From: a bacterium
GTDB taxonomy: Bacteria > CAIWAD01
DNA: 44,369 nt
Direction of reading: 5' to 3'
Assembly: GCA_030685015.1 (NCBI GenBank)
Contig: JAUXWS010000050.1
Location: 1-44,369 of the forward strand
Below are positions 15,075 through 24,097 of this stretch, one piece after another; positions within the stretch are counted from its first letter, which is position 1; every line of letters begins with the position of its first letter. Position numbers and translations under genes: made by a program. Under the pieces are notes generated by a model that was not told the origin of the DNA, ran no database searches, and worked only from the letters and a program-made list of their open reading frames with translations.

Positions 15075-17387
15075 ATGTGGGAAGTCCGCAGGGGATGGGG
15101 GCAGCGTGTTGTGTTCGGCGCCGGCTTGGCCGTCCTGCTGTTCAGTTCCTGCCTGAAGCCTGCCTTCCATTCTCTCGAGGGCGAACCCGGTCCTGGGCAG
15201 GAGGCCCTGTCCAGCGAAGATGAGCAATACATCCTGCAAGGCCGCTACTCCAGGGCCCTGGCCCTGTCCCAGATCGGGAGCGATGCAACGGCGCTTGACT
15301 CGCTGCGTGCCCTCTTCTTCGACCTGCGACGGGAGGATGGCCGACTGGACTCCCTGCGCTGGAAGCTCCAGCTCCAGGTGACGCGGGAGATGGTCCGCCT
15401 CCTGGAGCGGACGGGTCCGGACCCCAAGTTCGAAGAGGGCTACTCTTCGCTGGATTTCCAACTCCAGTACCACAGCGACAGCTTGCGCGCCTTCGGTCCG
15501 ATGGCGAGGGATGCCTTGCGGGAGATGCTCGGAGAACAGGCGGCGGATCTGGAGGGGGATTCCCTGCTGGCCGAGGTGCTCGAAAGCCAGGATTCCTTCA
15601 CCATCCGCCATGAGCCCCTGCCCGACATTCCGGACTGCGACCGCCCCGAAGTGGACGGCATGGTGGAGTACTTCGTCAATGGCCGCGGCCGCAACTTCTA
15701 CCAGATCTGGCTGGATCGCTACCCCGACGTGGTGCCCCTCATTCTGCGCATCCTCCAGGAGGAGGGCATGCCCGCCGACCTCATCTATCTCGCCATGATC
15801 GAGTCCGGCCTCAAGATCAGCGCCACCAGCCGGGCCAAGGCGCGCGGCCCGTGGCAGTTCATCACGGGCACGGCCCACCTGTTCGATCTGCGGGTGGACT
15901 ATTGGATGGACGAGCGGCTGGACCTGGAGCGCTCCACGCGCGCGGCCTGCCGCTTCCTGCGCAAGCTCTATGCACGATATGACGATTGGTACCTGGCGAT
16001 GGCCGCCTACAACTGGGGACCCGGCCGCATCGACCGGGCCGTGGCGCGCGGCGCCCGTGACTACTGGAGCATTCCCAAGATGCCCAACGAGACGCGCAAC
16101 TACGTGCCCACCTACTTGGCGGCCCGCCGGGTCTTCCAGGACCTGGACGATCATGGCTTCAGCCTGGCGCCGCTGCCCGCGCCTCCGGAGATCGAGCCCT
16201 TGCCGATCAAGGGCTCCATTCCCCTGGCCCGCCTCTCCGACCTCTTCGCCATAGATGAGGAATGGATGCGCCAGTGGAACCACCACCTGGTGCAGGGCAG
16301 CACGCCCCCCAACGGCGGGCATGTCTACGTGCCGGCGGAACAGGCCGCCCTCTGCCAGGACCAACTGCGGGAGCTGCCCGAGTCGGTCTATTTGAAATGG
16401 GTGCGGCACAAGGTGAAGCGTGGCGAGAGCGTGAGTTCCGTCGCCCGGCACTACGGGGTCAGCGGCGAGGATCTGCGCCGCGCCAACAACTTGAGCGCAA
16501 AAGCCAAGTTGAAGGCCGGGCACACCTTGCAAATCCCGCTGGAATCCACCGGCCGCGGAGAAGGGGCGATCGCGTCCTCGCCGCGGGAGGGCGGCGGGGA
16601 GCGGCGGGCCGCCCTCACCCACCGGGTGCGCAGGGGCGAGACGCTCAGCGGTTTGGCCAAACACTACGGCATGTCGGTGGGCGAACTGGCGGCGGCCAAT
16701 GGACTGGGATCGAAGGCCAGGCTGAGGACGGGGCAATCCCTGCGCATTCCCGGCCGGACTCCGGACACGGGAGGCCGCGCCGTCGCGGGCGAGCAGGCTG
16801 AAGCGCGGGCCGCCTCCGGCGAGCGCACCGTGCATCAGATCCAGTCGGGGGAGACCCTGGACCAGATCGCTCGGCGGCATGGTCTCTCCGTGGCCGATCT
16901 TTCGGCCTGGAACGGGCTTTCAACCACGGTGATCCACCCCGGGCAGCAGCTGCGACTGACTGATCCCGGCGCATCCAGGCAGGACCGGGAGGTGGGCGCG
17001 GCCGGATCGTCTTCGACCAGCCAGGTGGCCGCCAGGGACGCGCGCCCCGAGCGCGTCCACGTGGTCAAGGCGGGCGAGACGGCGGGTTCCATCGCCCGGC
17101 ACCATGGCATTCGGTTGAACGACCTGATCAAGGCCAACCAGCTGGGCCGGAAGGCCACCATCCGGGTCGGGCAGCGCTTGCGCATTCCCGTCGCCGCCGG
17201 CGGCCACGGGCAGGCAAGCCCATCTGGACAACAGGTCATCCATGTGGTCAGGTCGGGAGAGAGCCTGTGGGGTCTGGCCAAGCATTACAAGGTCAAAGTG
17301 GACGACATACGCCGGTGGAACAACTTGCGTGGTAGCGATATCCACGCCGGCAGCCGCCTGGTGATCATCTTATCGGAGGAAGGATGA
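15075..17387 (+). CDS. MltD-like lytic transglycosylase lipoprotein with five LysM domains
   Basis: A 770-residue envelope enzyme that would cleave peptidoglycan glycan strands. A lipoprotein signal (AVLLFSSC, Cys26) suggests anchoring to a membrane in the periplasm. The GH23/SLT domain lies at about 200-370: the catalytic Glu is in AMIESGLK, followed by SRAKARGPWQFI and AAYNWGPGRIDRAV. Five LysM peptidoglycan-binding repeats follow, starting near HKVKRGES, HRVRRGET, HQIQSGET, HVVKAGET and HVVRSGES, with Gly/Ala-rich linkers between them. MltD of E. coli usually has two or three LysM, so five is long. The stop overlaps the HU/IHF gene by 4 nt. Confidence 0.92.
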   Translation: MWEVRRGWGQRVVFGAGLAVLLFSSCLKPAFHSLEGEPGPGQEALSSEDEQYILQGRYSRALALSQIGSDATALDSLRALFFDLRREDGRLDSLRWKLQLQVTREMVRLLERTGPDPKFEEGYSSLDFQLQYHSDSLRAFGPMARDALREMLGEQAADLEGDSLLAEVLESQDSFTIRHEPLPDIPDCDRPEVDGMVEYFVNGRGRNFYQIWLDRYPDVVPLILRILQEEGMPADLIYLAMIESGLKISATSRAKARGPWQFITGTAHLFDLRVDYWMDERLDLERSTRAACRFLRKLYARYDDWYLAMAAYNWGPGRIDRAVARGARDYWSIPKMPNETRNYVPTYLAARRVFQDLDDHGFSLAPLPAPPEIEPLPIKGSIPLARLSDLFAIDEEWMRQWNHHLVQGSTPPNGGHVYVPAEQAALCQDQLRELPESVYLKWVRHKVKRGESVSSVARHYGVSGEDLRRANNLSAKAKLKAGHTLQIPLESTGRGEGAIASSPREGGGERRAALTHRVRRGETLSGLAKHYGMSVGELAAANGLGSKARLRTGQSLRIPGRTPDTGGRAVAGEQAEARAASGERTVHQIQSGETLDQIARRHGLSVADLSAWNGLSTTVIHPGQQLRLTDPGASRQDREVGAAGSSSTSQVAARDARPERVHVVKAGETAGSIARHHGIRLNDLIKANQLGRKATIRVGQRLRIPVAAGGHGQASPSGQQVIHVVRSGESLWGLAKHYKVKVDDIRRWNNLRGSDIHAGSRLVIILSEEG

Positions 17388-17674
17388 ATCGTGAAGCCCT
17401 GGTCGAGGCGGTGACCGCCGCCTGCGGACTGTCCCGGGAGGAAGTCAAGGTTGTCCTGGAACAGTTCCTTGGCACAATTTCGGACGAACTGTGCAAGGGC
17501 GGGAGAGTCGAGCTGCGCGGCTTCGGCGTCTTCAGCATCCAGGAGCGGCGTCCCCGCCCGGCCCGCAACCCCCGCTCGGGAGAGACGGTCTGGCTGGAGG
17601 AGCGTCGCGTGGCCAGCTTCAAACCGGCCCAGAAGCTCAAACAACGCATTCAGGATAGTCAAAGCCAGGCATAG
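17384..17674 (+). CDS. HU/IHF-family DNA-binding protein
   Basis: A 96-residue nucleoid protein. The N-terminal helices (MNREALVEAVTAACGLSREE) dimerise. The beta arm contains VELRGFGVFSI and RPARNPRSGE, the conserved ARNP region with the minor-groove-intercalating Pro. The KPAQKLKQRI ending is typical of IHF-like proteins (usual length 90-100). It cannot be assigned to HU, IHF-alpha or IHF-beta from sequence alone. The ATG overlaps the transglycosylase stop, and the next small gene starts 16 nt downstream. Confidence 0.93.
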   Translation: MNREALVEAVTAACGLSREEVKVVLEQFLGTISDELCKGGRVELRGFGVFSIQERRPRPARNPRSGETVWLEERRVASFKPAQKLKQRIQDSQSQA

Positions 17675-17690
17675 TGGATAGGAGGCAAGC

Positions 17691-17780
17691 GTGCCCTGCG
17701 GAAAGAAGCGCAAGCGTCACAAGATCGCCACGCACAAGCGCAAGAAGCGGCTTCGCAAGAACCGCCACAAGAAGAAGTAG
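17691..17780 (+). CDS. AURKAIP1/COX24-domain small ribosomal protein
   Basis: A 29-residue, extremely basic protein beginning (V/M)PCGKKRKRHKIATHKRKK and ending RLRKNRHKKK. It matches the tiny AURKAIP1/COX24 (mS38-like) proteins annotated in Bacteroidetes and related phyla. Homology to mycobacterial bS22 is suggested by the domain family. It is expected to bind the 30S subunit. The GTG start has GGAGG at 17681-17685, 5 nt upstream. Its size means most gene finders skip it. It is the last gene before a hairpin terminator. Confidence 0.88.
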   Translation: MPCGKKRKRHKIATHKRKKRLRKNRHKKK

Positions 17781-17799
17781 GCGGTAGCTGAACCAGGTG

Positions 17800-17830
17800 G
17801 CCATGGGGGCGCTCCGCGTCTCCATGGCTT
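17800..17830 (+). terminator. Rho-independent-like terminator after the small ribosomal protein gene
   Basis: Bases 17800-17812 pair with 17816-17828 over 13 positions (two G-T pairs) with a TCC loop, followed by TTCTCATT. The stem includes GCCATGG/CCATGGC. It separates the transglycosylase-HU-COX24 unit from xseA. Confidence 0.7.
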
Positions 17831-17885
17831 CTCATTGCCGGCCTTCCGCTGCGCGCGCCGAGTTCCCACGCATCTCCGAGGCCTT

Positions 17886-19271
17886 GTGAGTCCGCTTCCG
17901 CCCAACCCCGACGGCGCCGGACAGGTCTGGAGCCTTTCCCGCCTCGCCCGTGAATTCACCGTCCGCCTCGAGGAGGAGTGGCCCGCCCTCTGGGTGCGGG
18001 GCGAGATCAGCGGCCTCAAGCTCCATGCCTCGTCGGGCCACCGCTATTTCACGCTGAAGGACGCCCAGGCCCAATTCTCCGCCGTCATGTGGCGGTCGCG
18101 GGCGGAGGGAGCGGTCGTGGCGCCGAGCGACGGCCTGCAGGTGGAGGCCCTTGTCCGATTGGTCTTCTACGCGCCGCGCGGCCAGCTCCAGCTGGATGTG
18201 CAGCGCCTGCGGGCGGCGGGTCGCGGCGATCTCATGCAGGCCTTCCTTGACCTGCGCGAGCGGCTGGCCCGCGAAGGCCTGTTCGACACGGGGCGCAAGC
18301 GTCCCCTCCCGCCCTTTCCGCGCCGCATCGGCTTGCTCACGGCCGAAGGCGGCGCGGCCCTGCAGGACCTGCTCAAGGTGCTGCGACGCCGCCAGCCGGG
18401 GCTGCGCTGCTTCCTGCTCCCCGTTCCGGTGCAGGGGCCGGCCTGCGGTCCGGTCCTGGCCCGCGGCCTGGTGCGCCTGTCGTCCTGGCCGGACCTGCGC
18501 CTTGACCTCATCATCGTGGGTCGGGGGGGCGGTTCCTTCGAGGACCTCTTCGGCTTCAACGACGAGGGACTGGTGCGCGCCATCGCCGCTTGTCCGGTGC
18601 CGGTCATCTCGGCGGTCGGCCATGAAATTGACACGACGCTGAGCGATCTTGCCGCCGACCTGCGCGCCCCCACCCCCTCGGCCGCGGCGGAGATGGCCGT
18701 GCCGGATGCCGGCGAATTGGAGCGGCGGCTGGAATCCCTGGCCGGCCGCCTGCGGGCCGCCTGCGCCGGCCGCTTGCGCAACCAAGCGCTGCGCCTCGCG
18801 GCGCTGCACACCCATCGCGCCCTGGCCGAGCCCCAGCGCCGCCTTCTGCAGGCGCGGCAGCGGGTGGATGAGCTGGGCGAGCGCCTGCCGGGCGCCCTGG
18901 CCCGCCTCCAGGCGGAGGCGGCGGGCCGCTTGCTGGGTTGGCCGCGCCGGCTGGCGACCCTGGCCGGACGTGCCATCCGCCAGGCGGAGGGAGATCTCGA
19001 GCAGAGGCGCCGGGACCTTGCGCGCGAGATGCAGCGCGGTCTGGAGGTTCGCCGTGGGCGGCTGGACGGGCTGGCCGCACGCCTGGAGCGGCTTGAGGCC
19101 GGTCGGCTGAAAGCCTGGGCCTTGCGCCTGGGCTTCGCGCTGGTCTGGGATGAGCAGGGCCGCCTCGTGCGGGGCCTGACCGGTCGAAAAGCGGGGGATA
19201 TCCTGCTCCTGGAGTTTCATGACGGCCACGCCGTGGCCGAGCTTCGTCAGATCGGGGAGGAGAGCCCATGA
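17886..19271 (+). CDS. xseA: Exodeoxyribonuclease VII large subunit
   Basis: A 461-residue subunit of exonuclease VII, which degrades single-stranded DNA from both ends and works in mismatch and damage repair. The N-terminal OB-fold domain has VWSLSRLAREFTVRLEEEWPALWVRGEISG and HRYFTLKD. The catalytic domain has FPRRIGLLTAEGGAALQD, DLIIVGRGGGSFEDLFGFNDE and PVISAVGHEIDTTLSDLAAD. The C-terminal third is a long Arg/Leu/Ala-rich coiled region that binds XseB. GTG 17886, preceded by GAGG, is chosen because a TTG at 17835 would begin within a few bases of the terminator hairpin. It overlaps xseB by 4 nt. Confidence 0.95.
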   Translation: MSPLPPNPDGAGQVWSLSRLAREFTVRLEEEWPALWVRGEISGLKLHASSGHRYFTLKDAQAQFSAVMWRSRAEGAVVAPSDGLQVEALVRLVFYAPRGQLQLDVQRLRAAGRGDLMQAFLDLRERLAREGLFDTGRKRPLPPFPRRIGLLTAEGGAALQDLLKVLRRRQPGLRCFLLPVPVQGPACGPVLARGLVRLSSWPDLRLDLIIVGRGGGSFEDLFGFNDEGLVRAIAACPVPVISAVGHEIDTTLSDLAADLRAPTPSAAAEMAVPDAGELERRLESLAGRLRAACAGRLRNQALRLAALHTHRALAEPQRRLLQARQRVDELGERLPGALARLQAEAAGRLLGWPRRLATLAGRAIRQAEGDLEQRRRDLAREMQRGLEVRRGRLDGLAARLERLEAGRLKAWALRLGFALVWDEQGRLVRGLTGRKAGDILLLEFHDGHAVAELRQIGEESP

Positions 19272-19519
19272 ACGAGGTGCCTGCCAGCTTCGAAGAGGCC
19301 ATGGAGCGCCTCGAGGCGCTGGTGCAGCGGCTGGAGGAGGGTGAGATCGGGCTGGAGGAAAGCCTGACGGCCTACCGCGAGGGGATGGACCTGCATCGCT
19401 TCTGCCAGGAGAGGCTGCGGCGCGTGGAGGAGGAGCTGCTGACCGTCCTGCGCGAGGAGGAGGCCACGGGCGCCGGGGACGGCGAGACGGACCTGCTCCG
19501 GTCCGGCGACGATGCCTGA
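19268..19519 (+). CDS. xseB: Exodeoxyribonuclease VII small subunit
   Basis: An 83-residue helical hairpin subunit of exonuclease VII. The family pattern SFEEAMERLEALVQRLEEGE, then GLEESLTAYREGM, is complete. A short acidic tail (EEEATGAGDGETDL) follows. It overlaps xseA (ATGA) and nadK (8 nt), so all three are translated as a unit. Confidence 0.94.
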   Translation: MNEVPASFEEAMERLEALVQRLEEGEIGLEESLTAYREGMDLHRFCQERLRRVEEELLTVLREEEATGAGDGETDLLRSGDDA

Positions 19520-20432
19520 GGGTCTGGGCGGCGGCTGGCGCCCCCCGGCGGGCGCCGTGGTGGGCATCCGCGGCACAGCCCGGCCGGAGGGCCTGCGTCA
19601 GATCTGGCCCGGGCTGCGGGAGGGCCTGGCCGCCGGCGGCTTGCGCTATCAGGCGGCCCGCGAGCTGGTCCAGCGCGCCCGGCTGCGCGACCAGGATCTG
19701 GCGGGTTGCCTGGAGGTCCGTCCGGAATCGGAGCTGGACGAGGGAGCCGACCTCATGCTCAGCGTGGGGGGGGACGGCTCCCTCCTGGCCGCCGTGGCCG
19801 AGCTGCGACGCGACCTGCCCGTGCTGGGACTGCACCTGGGCACCCGCGGCTACCTGACCGCCACCACCCCGGAGGAGCTGGCCGGCTGCCTGGGCGAGCT
19901 GGTCGCCGGGCAACTGCACGAGGAGCGGCGCATGATGCTGCGCGCCCTCGTGGCCGGCGAGGATGGCGCGGCCAGCCTGGTCGCCGACGCTCTCAACGAC
20001 GTGGTGATCAGCAGCGGGCTGCCCGGGCGGGTGGTCCGCCTGATGACCCGCATCGACGACGAGGTGCTCTTCCTGGTGACGGGCGACGGCCTCATCCATG
20101 CGACGCCGACCGGCTCCACGGCCTACAACCTGGGCGGGGGCGGTCCCATCCTCGATCCGATGATGGAGGCGATCGTGCTGACCCCCGTCATGCCACACAG
20201 CGTCAGTGTGAGGCCCATCGTCGTGGCGCCGGGCTCGCGCATCGAAACGGTGGTGCGCTCGCGGCACGGGCGCATGCTGCTGTCCGCCGACGGCCGGCTC
20301 AACCGGCCCCTGGCCGAGGGATCCGTCGTCCGGGTGGAGCGCTCGCCCCGCGTCGCCCGGCTGCTCAAGCGGGCGCGGCCGGGCTTCATCGGCGTGCTGC
20401 GGGGCAAACTGAAATGGAACGTGGAGGAGTGA
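19512..20432 (+). CDS. nadK: NAD kinase
   Basis: A 306-residue enzyme that phosphorylates NAD to NADP. The key blocks are present: SVGGDGSLL near 90, GLHLGTRGYLT near 115 (usually GxNxGxLGFL; the Arg is unusual), ALNDVVIS near 160, and GDGLIHATPTGSTAYNLGGGGPIL near 195. The ATG start lies inside the end of xseB. The N-terminal 15 residues (Gly/Pro-rich) are probably disordered. Confidence 0.93.
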   Translation: MPEGLGGGWRPPAGAVVGIRGTARPEGLRQIWPGLREGLAAGGLRYQAARELVQRARLRDQDLAGCLEVRPESELDEGADLMLSVGGDGSLLAAVAELRRDLPVLGLHLGTRGYLTATTPEELAGCLGELVAGQLHEERRMMLRALVAGEDGAASLVADALNDVVISSGLPGRVVRLMTRIDDEVLFLVTGDGLIHATPTGSTAYNLGGGGPILDPMMEAIVLTPVMPHSVSVRPIVVAPGSRIETVVRSRHGRMLLSADGRLNRPLAEGSVVRVERSPRVARLLKRARPGFIGVLRGKLKWNVEE

Positions 20433-20436
20433 GCGC

Positions 20437-21372
20437 GTGAATCTGCTGCGGCGCCTGAGCCAAGCCGTGAGCCGCACCCGCGAGGAGATCGGCGGCCGCC
20501 TGCGCGAGCTGCTGGGAACGGGCCGGCGGGTGGACGGGGAGATGCTGGCCGATCTGGAGGAGATCCTGCTGGGCGCCGACCTGGGGCCGGACACGGCCGA
20601 GCGCGTGGTGGCCGGACTGCGCGAGCGCATCCGCACCGACGCGGACACGCCGCTGGACCAGCTGATTGAGCAGGAGCTGCTGGCCCTGCTCAAGCCGGCG
20701 GAAGGGGCCGACGACGCGGGGGGGAACGCGCGGCCGCGGGTTGTCCTGGTGGTCGGCGTCAACGGCAGTGGCAAGACGACGACCACGGCCAAGCTGGCCG
20801 CCCAGGCCGTCGGGCAGGGCCGCCGCGTGCTGCTGGTGGCGGCCGACACCTTCCGGGCCGCCGCCGTGGAGCAGCTTGAGGTGTGGGCGGGCCGGGCCGG
20901 GGCGGATTTGATCAAGGCGGCGCCGGGGGCCGATCCCGCCGCTGTGGCCTTCGACGGCCTCAGCGCGGCGCTGGCCCGCGGCCACGACCTGGTCCTGGTG
21001 GACACGGCGGGCCGCCTGCATAACAAGAAGAACCTGATGACCGAACTGGACAAGATCCGCCGCGTGCTGGGGCGCCGCCTGCCGGGCGCGCCCCACGAGG
21101 TCCTCCTCGTGCTGGACGGCACCACCGGCCAGAACGCCCTGAGCCAGGCCCGCCTCTTCACCGAGGCCACCGGCGTGACGGGTTTGGTCCTCACCAAGCT
21201 GGACGGCACGGCGCGCGGGGGCATCGCCCTGGCCATCCACCAGGAGCTGGGCATTCCCGTGCGCTGGATCGGCGTGGGGGAGGGCCTGGCCGACCTGCAG
21301 CCCTTCGACCCGGCCCTCTATGCCCGCGCCCTGTTCGAGGGGCTGGGCGCGCTGGCGGAGGAGGGCCGATGA
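20437..21372 (+). CDS. ftsY: Signal recognition particle receptor FtsY
   Basis: A 311-residue SRP-receptor GTPase that docks ribosome-SRP complexes at the membrane. The N-terminal helices (RRLSQAVSRTREEIGGRLREL) correspond to the membrane-proximal part; the long acidic A domain of E. coli FtsY is missing, as in many bacteria. The NG domain has G1 GVNGSGKTTTTAKLA near 110, DTFRAAAVEQL, G3 DTAGRLHNK, and G4 TKLDGTARGG. The GTG start follows nadK by 4 nt and overlaps rimO by 4 nt. The ribosome site GGAGG lies in the nadK end. Confidence 0.96.
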   Translation: MNLLRRLSQAVSRTREEIGGRLRELLGTGRRVDGEMLADLEEILLGADLGPDTAERVVAGLRERIRTDADTPLDQLIEQELLALLKPAEGADDAGGNARPRVVLVVGVNGSGKTTTTAKLAAQAVGQGRRVLLVAADTFRAAAVEQLEVWAGRAGADLIKAAPGADPAAVAFDGLSAALARGHDLVLVDTAGRLHNKKNLMTELDKIRRVLGRRLPGAPHEVLLVLDGTTGQNALSQARLFTEATGVTGLVLTKLDGTARGGIALAIHQELGIPVRWIGVGEGLADLQPFDPALYARALFEGLGALAEEGR

Positions 21373-22688
21373 AGGCGCTCGCCGTCTATGTGCACACCGT
21401 CGGCTGCGCCAAGAACCTGGTGGACTCGGAGATCCTCCTGGGCCAGATGGGGGACGCGGTGCGGTTGGTGGAGGAAGGGGCGGCGGCCGACCTCATCATC
21501 GTCAACACCTGTGGTTTCATCGACGCGGCCAAGAGCGAGAGCATCGACGCCGTGATGGAGGCCGTCCGCCTCAAGGAGGAGCGGCCGGGGCGCCGCGTGG
21601 CGGTGATGGGCTGCCTGAGCGAGCGCTACCGGGACGAGATCCGCGCCGAGATCCCGGAGCTGGACGGCGTCTACGGCGTGGGCGAGTTCGGCGCCCTGCT
21701 GCGCGAGGCCGGCCTGCGGCCGGTCCAGCCCGGCGCGGGCGGCGACGACCTGGCCCTCTTCACGCGCCGCGTGCTGCTCAGTCCCGCCCACAGCGCCTAC
21801 CTGCGCATCTCCGACGGCTGCGACCAGCGTTGCACCTATTGCAGCATCCCCCTCATGCGGGGCCGCATGCGCTCCCGGCCCCTGGACGAGGTGCGGCGCG
21901 AGGCCGAGCACCTGGCCCGCCGCGGGGTCCAGGAATTGAACGTGATCGGGCAGGAGATCTCCAGCTACGGCCGCGACCTGGGCGGGCCGGACATCGTCCA
22001 GCTGCTGAGAGCGATCGACGACTGCGGCGTCCCCTGGATCCGCCTCTTCTACTCGCATCCGCCCCTGGTGGACGAGACCTTCGCCGACGCCATGGCCGGC
22101 TGCCGGCAGGTCCTGCCCTACCTGGATTTCCCGGTCGAGCATGTCAGCGGCCACGTGCTGCGGCGGATGGCCCGCCGCGGCGACGCGGAGACGATCGCGG
22201 CCCAGATCGCCATGCTGCGCTCCCGCGTGCCGGGCCTGGTCCTGCGCAGCTCCCTCATCACGGGTTTCCCGGGCGAGCGCGAGGAGGATTTCGCCGAACT
22301 GCTCGCCTTCCTGCGCGAGCATCCCTTCGAGCGGCTGGGCGTCTTCCTCTGGAGCCCCGAGGAGGGGACGCCGGCCGTCCGCCATGGGGACCAGGTCCCC
22401 CGCGAAGTGGCCGAGGCGCGCCGCGACCTCATCATGGAGGAGCAGATGGCGCGCTCGCTGGCGGCCAACCAGGTCCTGGTGGGAAGCCATGACCGCGTCC
22501 TGGTGGATGAGGTGGACACGGTGGCGGGCACCAGCCTGGCGCGCGGCTATCGGGACGCCCTGGACATCGACAACAGCGTGGAGGTGGCCGGTCGACACCA
22601 GCCCGGGACCTTTCTCGCGGTGGAGTACACCGACGCCCTGGAGTACGACCTCTTCGCCCGCCCGCTGCCGGAGACCGCCTGCGCATGA
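21369..22688 (+). CDS. rimO: Ribosomal protein S12 methylthiotransferase RimO
   Basis: A 439-residue radical SAM methylthiotransferase that modifies a conserved Asp of ribosomal protein S12. The N-terminal MTTase domain has three cluster cysteines (VGCAKN, NTCGF, MGCLSE). The radical SAM site is GCDQRCTYCSIP with three Cys. HPPLVDETF, PVEHVSGHVLRRM and SSLITGFPGE follow, and a C-terminal TRAM domain ends the protein. The IDAAKSES block favours RimO over MiaB. It overlaps ftsY and the GWxTD gene by 4 nt each. Confidence 0.95.
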   Translation: MKALAVYVHTVGCAKNLVDSEILLGQMGDAVRLVEEGAAADLIIVNTCGFIDAAKSESIDAVMEAVRLKEERPGRRVAVMGCLSERYRDEIRAEIPELDGVYGVGEFGALLREAGLRPVQPGAGGDDLALFTRRVLLSPAHSAYLRISDGCDQRCTYCSIPLMRGRMRSRPLDEVRREAEHLARRGVQELNVIGQEISSYGRDLGGPDIVQLLRAIDDCGVPWIRLFYSHPPLVDETFADAMAGCRQVLPYLDFPVEHVSGHVLRRMARRGDAETIAAQIAMLRSRVPGLVLRSSLITGFPGEREEDFAELLAFLREHPFERLGVFLWSPEEGTPAVRHGDQVPREVAEARRDLIMEEQMARSLAANQVLVGSHDRVLVDEVDTVAGTSLARGYRDALDIDNSVEVAGRHQPGTFLAVEYTDALEYDLFARPLPETACA

Positions 22689-24097
22689 GAGGAAGGGCCA
22701 TGTTCCGTCTGATCTGCCTCCTGTTGCTGGCTGGCGCCGTCCAGGCCCGGCCGGACATCTTCGCCAACCGCGAGTGGGAGCCGAACTTCCGCGTGCTGCG
22801 CAGCACGTTCCTGGAGCAGGTGGATGGCGCCGCCGGACCCGCCGAGCGCCAGGTCTTCACCTGCCTGCTGGAACTGAAGGACCTGCAGCTGAGGCGCTGC
22901 GACACGCCCGGCGCCTTGCCGGCCGCGCCGGACGACACGCTTCGAAGCCAGGCGGGCGGTTGCTACCGGGCGGAGTACGAGATCAGCCTGGAGGTCTTCT
23001 CGGGCAAGGGCCGGCGGCGGGTCAGCCGGGCCTCGCGCTACCACCACGAGGAATTCACCCTGGAGAGCAGCCGGCTGGAAGGGGTGGAACCCCGCCGCTG
23101 GCGCCATTTCCAGCTTGACCTACCCCCCGGCCGCTACACATGGTGGGTGGAGTTCCAGGATCTCAACTCCCGCCGCCACCTGCGGCGGGAGGGGGAGTTC
23201 CAGGTGCGCGACCTGTCCGGCGAGACGGCCGCCATCAGCGGGCTGTGGCTGCTGGCCGAAGCGGACAGCCTCGACCCCGATCCCCTCGCCGCGCGGCCCT
23301 TCGTCGAGGAGAAGGGCGGCGCCCACCCGCCCGAGCTGGTCGTCTATTATGAGGTGTGGAGCCGGAAGGAGCGGGAGCTGGAACTCAGCTCGCTCATCCT
23401 GGACCGTCGCGACCGGGAGCGCCACCGCCGCACCCTGGCGCGCGTCTACCCTGCCGGAGTGACCCACAACCTGCTGCGCGTGCCGCTGCACGAGCTGGGC
23501 AGCGGAGACTATCAGCTTGAACTGAGGCTGACCGAGCCCGCGGCAGACAAGAGCCCGCGCAAGGATCGCGGCAGGCGCAAGCGCCCGGCCAACCTGTCCT
23601 GGCAGGGCGACGAGAGTCTGCCGCAGGGCGACCCGCACCGCCGCAGCGCCCGGTTCACCGTGCGGTGGCGGGGGGAGCCGGTCAATCCCTCGGACCTGGA
23701 CCGGGCGGTGGAACAGCTGCGCTACGTCCTGCCCGTCCGCCGCTTCAAGGAACTGCAGGAGGCGCCCATGGGGCGCAAGAAGGCTCTCTTCGACGAGTTC
23801 TGGGTCTCGGTCGACCCCACCCCGGAGACGGACAGCAACGAGTTGATGGCCGAGTACTACCGGCGTGCCGAGTTCGCCGACCGCCGTTTCTCCTGGTCGC
23901 GCTTCGCGGGTTGGCGCAGCGACCGCGGGCGCATCTACATGATCCACGGCGATCCGGACCAAGTGGAGCGCTATGAGGGGGATCTGGACTATCCCGCCTG
24001 GGAGCGTTGGACCTACGAGGCGAGCGGCCGCGAGTTCATCTTCATGGATCGCCAGGGCTTCGGAGACTATCAGCTGGTCATCAACCCGGGGGATTGA
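22685..24097 (+). CDS. GWxTD-domain exported protein
   Basis: A 470-residue protein with a signal peptide (about 1-22, FRLICLLLLAGAVQA). Residues 350-468 form a GWxTD domain: RYVLPVRRFKELQ, ELMAEYYRRAEFADRRFSW, then GWRSDRGRIYMIHGDPDQVE (a variant of GWxTDRGrvyi.yGpPd, with Ser for Thr), and WTYEASGREFIFMD. The middle (about 120-330) looks beta-rich with a Lys/Arg-rich insert near 285. These domains are frequent in FCB and Acidobacteria genomes; their function is unknown. It overlaps rimO by 4 nt, and its stop shares a base with the ldcA start. Confidence 0.88.
   Translation: MRGRAMFRLICLLLLAGAVQARPDIFANREWEPNFRVLRSTFLEQVDGAAGPAERQVFTCLLELKDLQLRRCDTPGALPAAPDDTLRSQAGGCYRAEYEISLEVFSGKGRRRVSRASRYHHEEFTLESSRLEGVEPRRWRHFQLDLPPGRYTWWVEFQDLNSRRHLRREGEFQVRDLSGETAAISGLWLLAEADSLDPDPLAARPFVEEKGGAHPPELVVYYEVWSRKERELELSSLILDRRDRERHRRTLARVYPAGVTHNLLRVPLHELGSGDYQLELRLTEPAADKSPRKDRGRRKRPANLSWQGDESLPQGDPHRRSARFTVRWRGEPVNPSDLDRAVEQLRYVLPVRRFKELQEAPMGRKKALFDEFWVSVDPTPETDSNELMAEYYRRAEFADRRFSWSRFAGWRSDRGRIYMIHGDPDQVERYEGDLDYPAWERWTYEASGREFIFMDRQGFGDYQLVINPGD

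Noticed and set aside
17835-17885. TTG start for a longer xseA
   Set aside because: It would begin within a few bases of the terminator hairpin, has no ribosome site, and the added residues do not resemble XseA.
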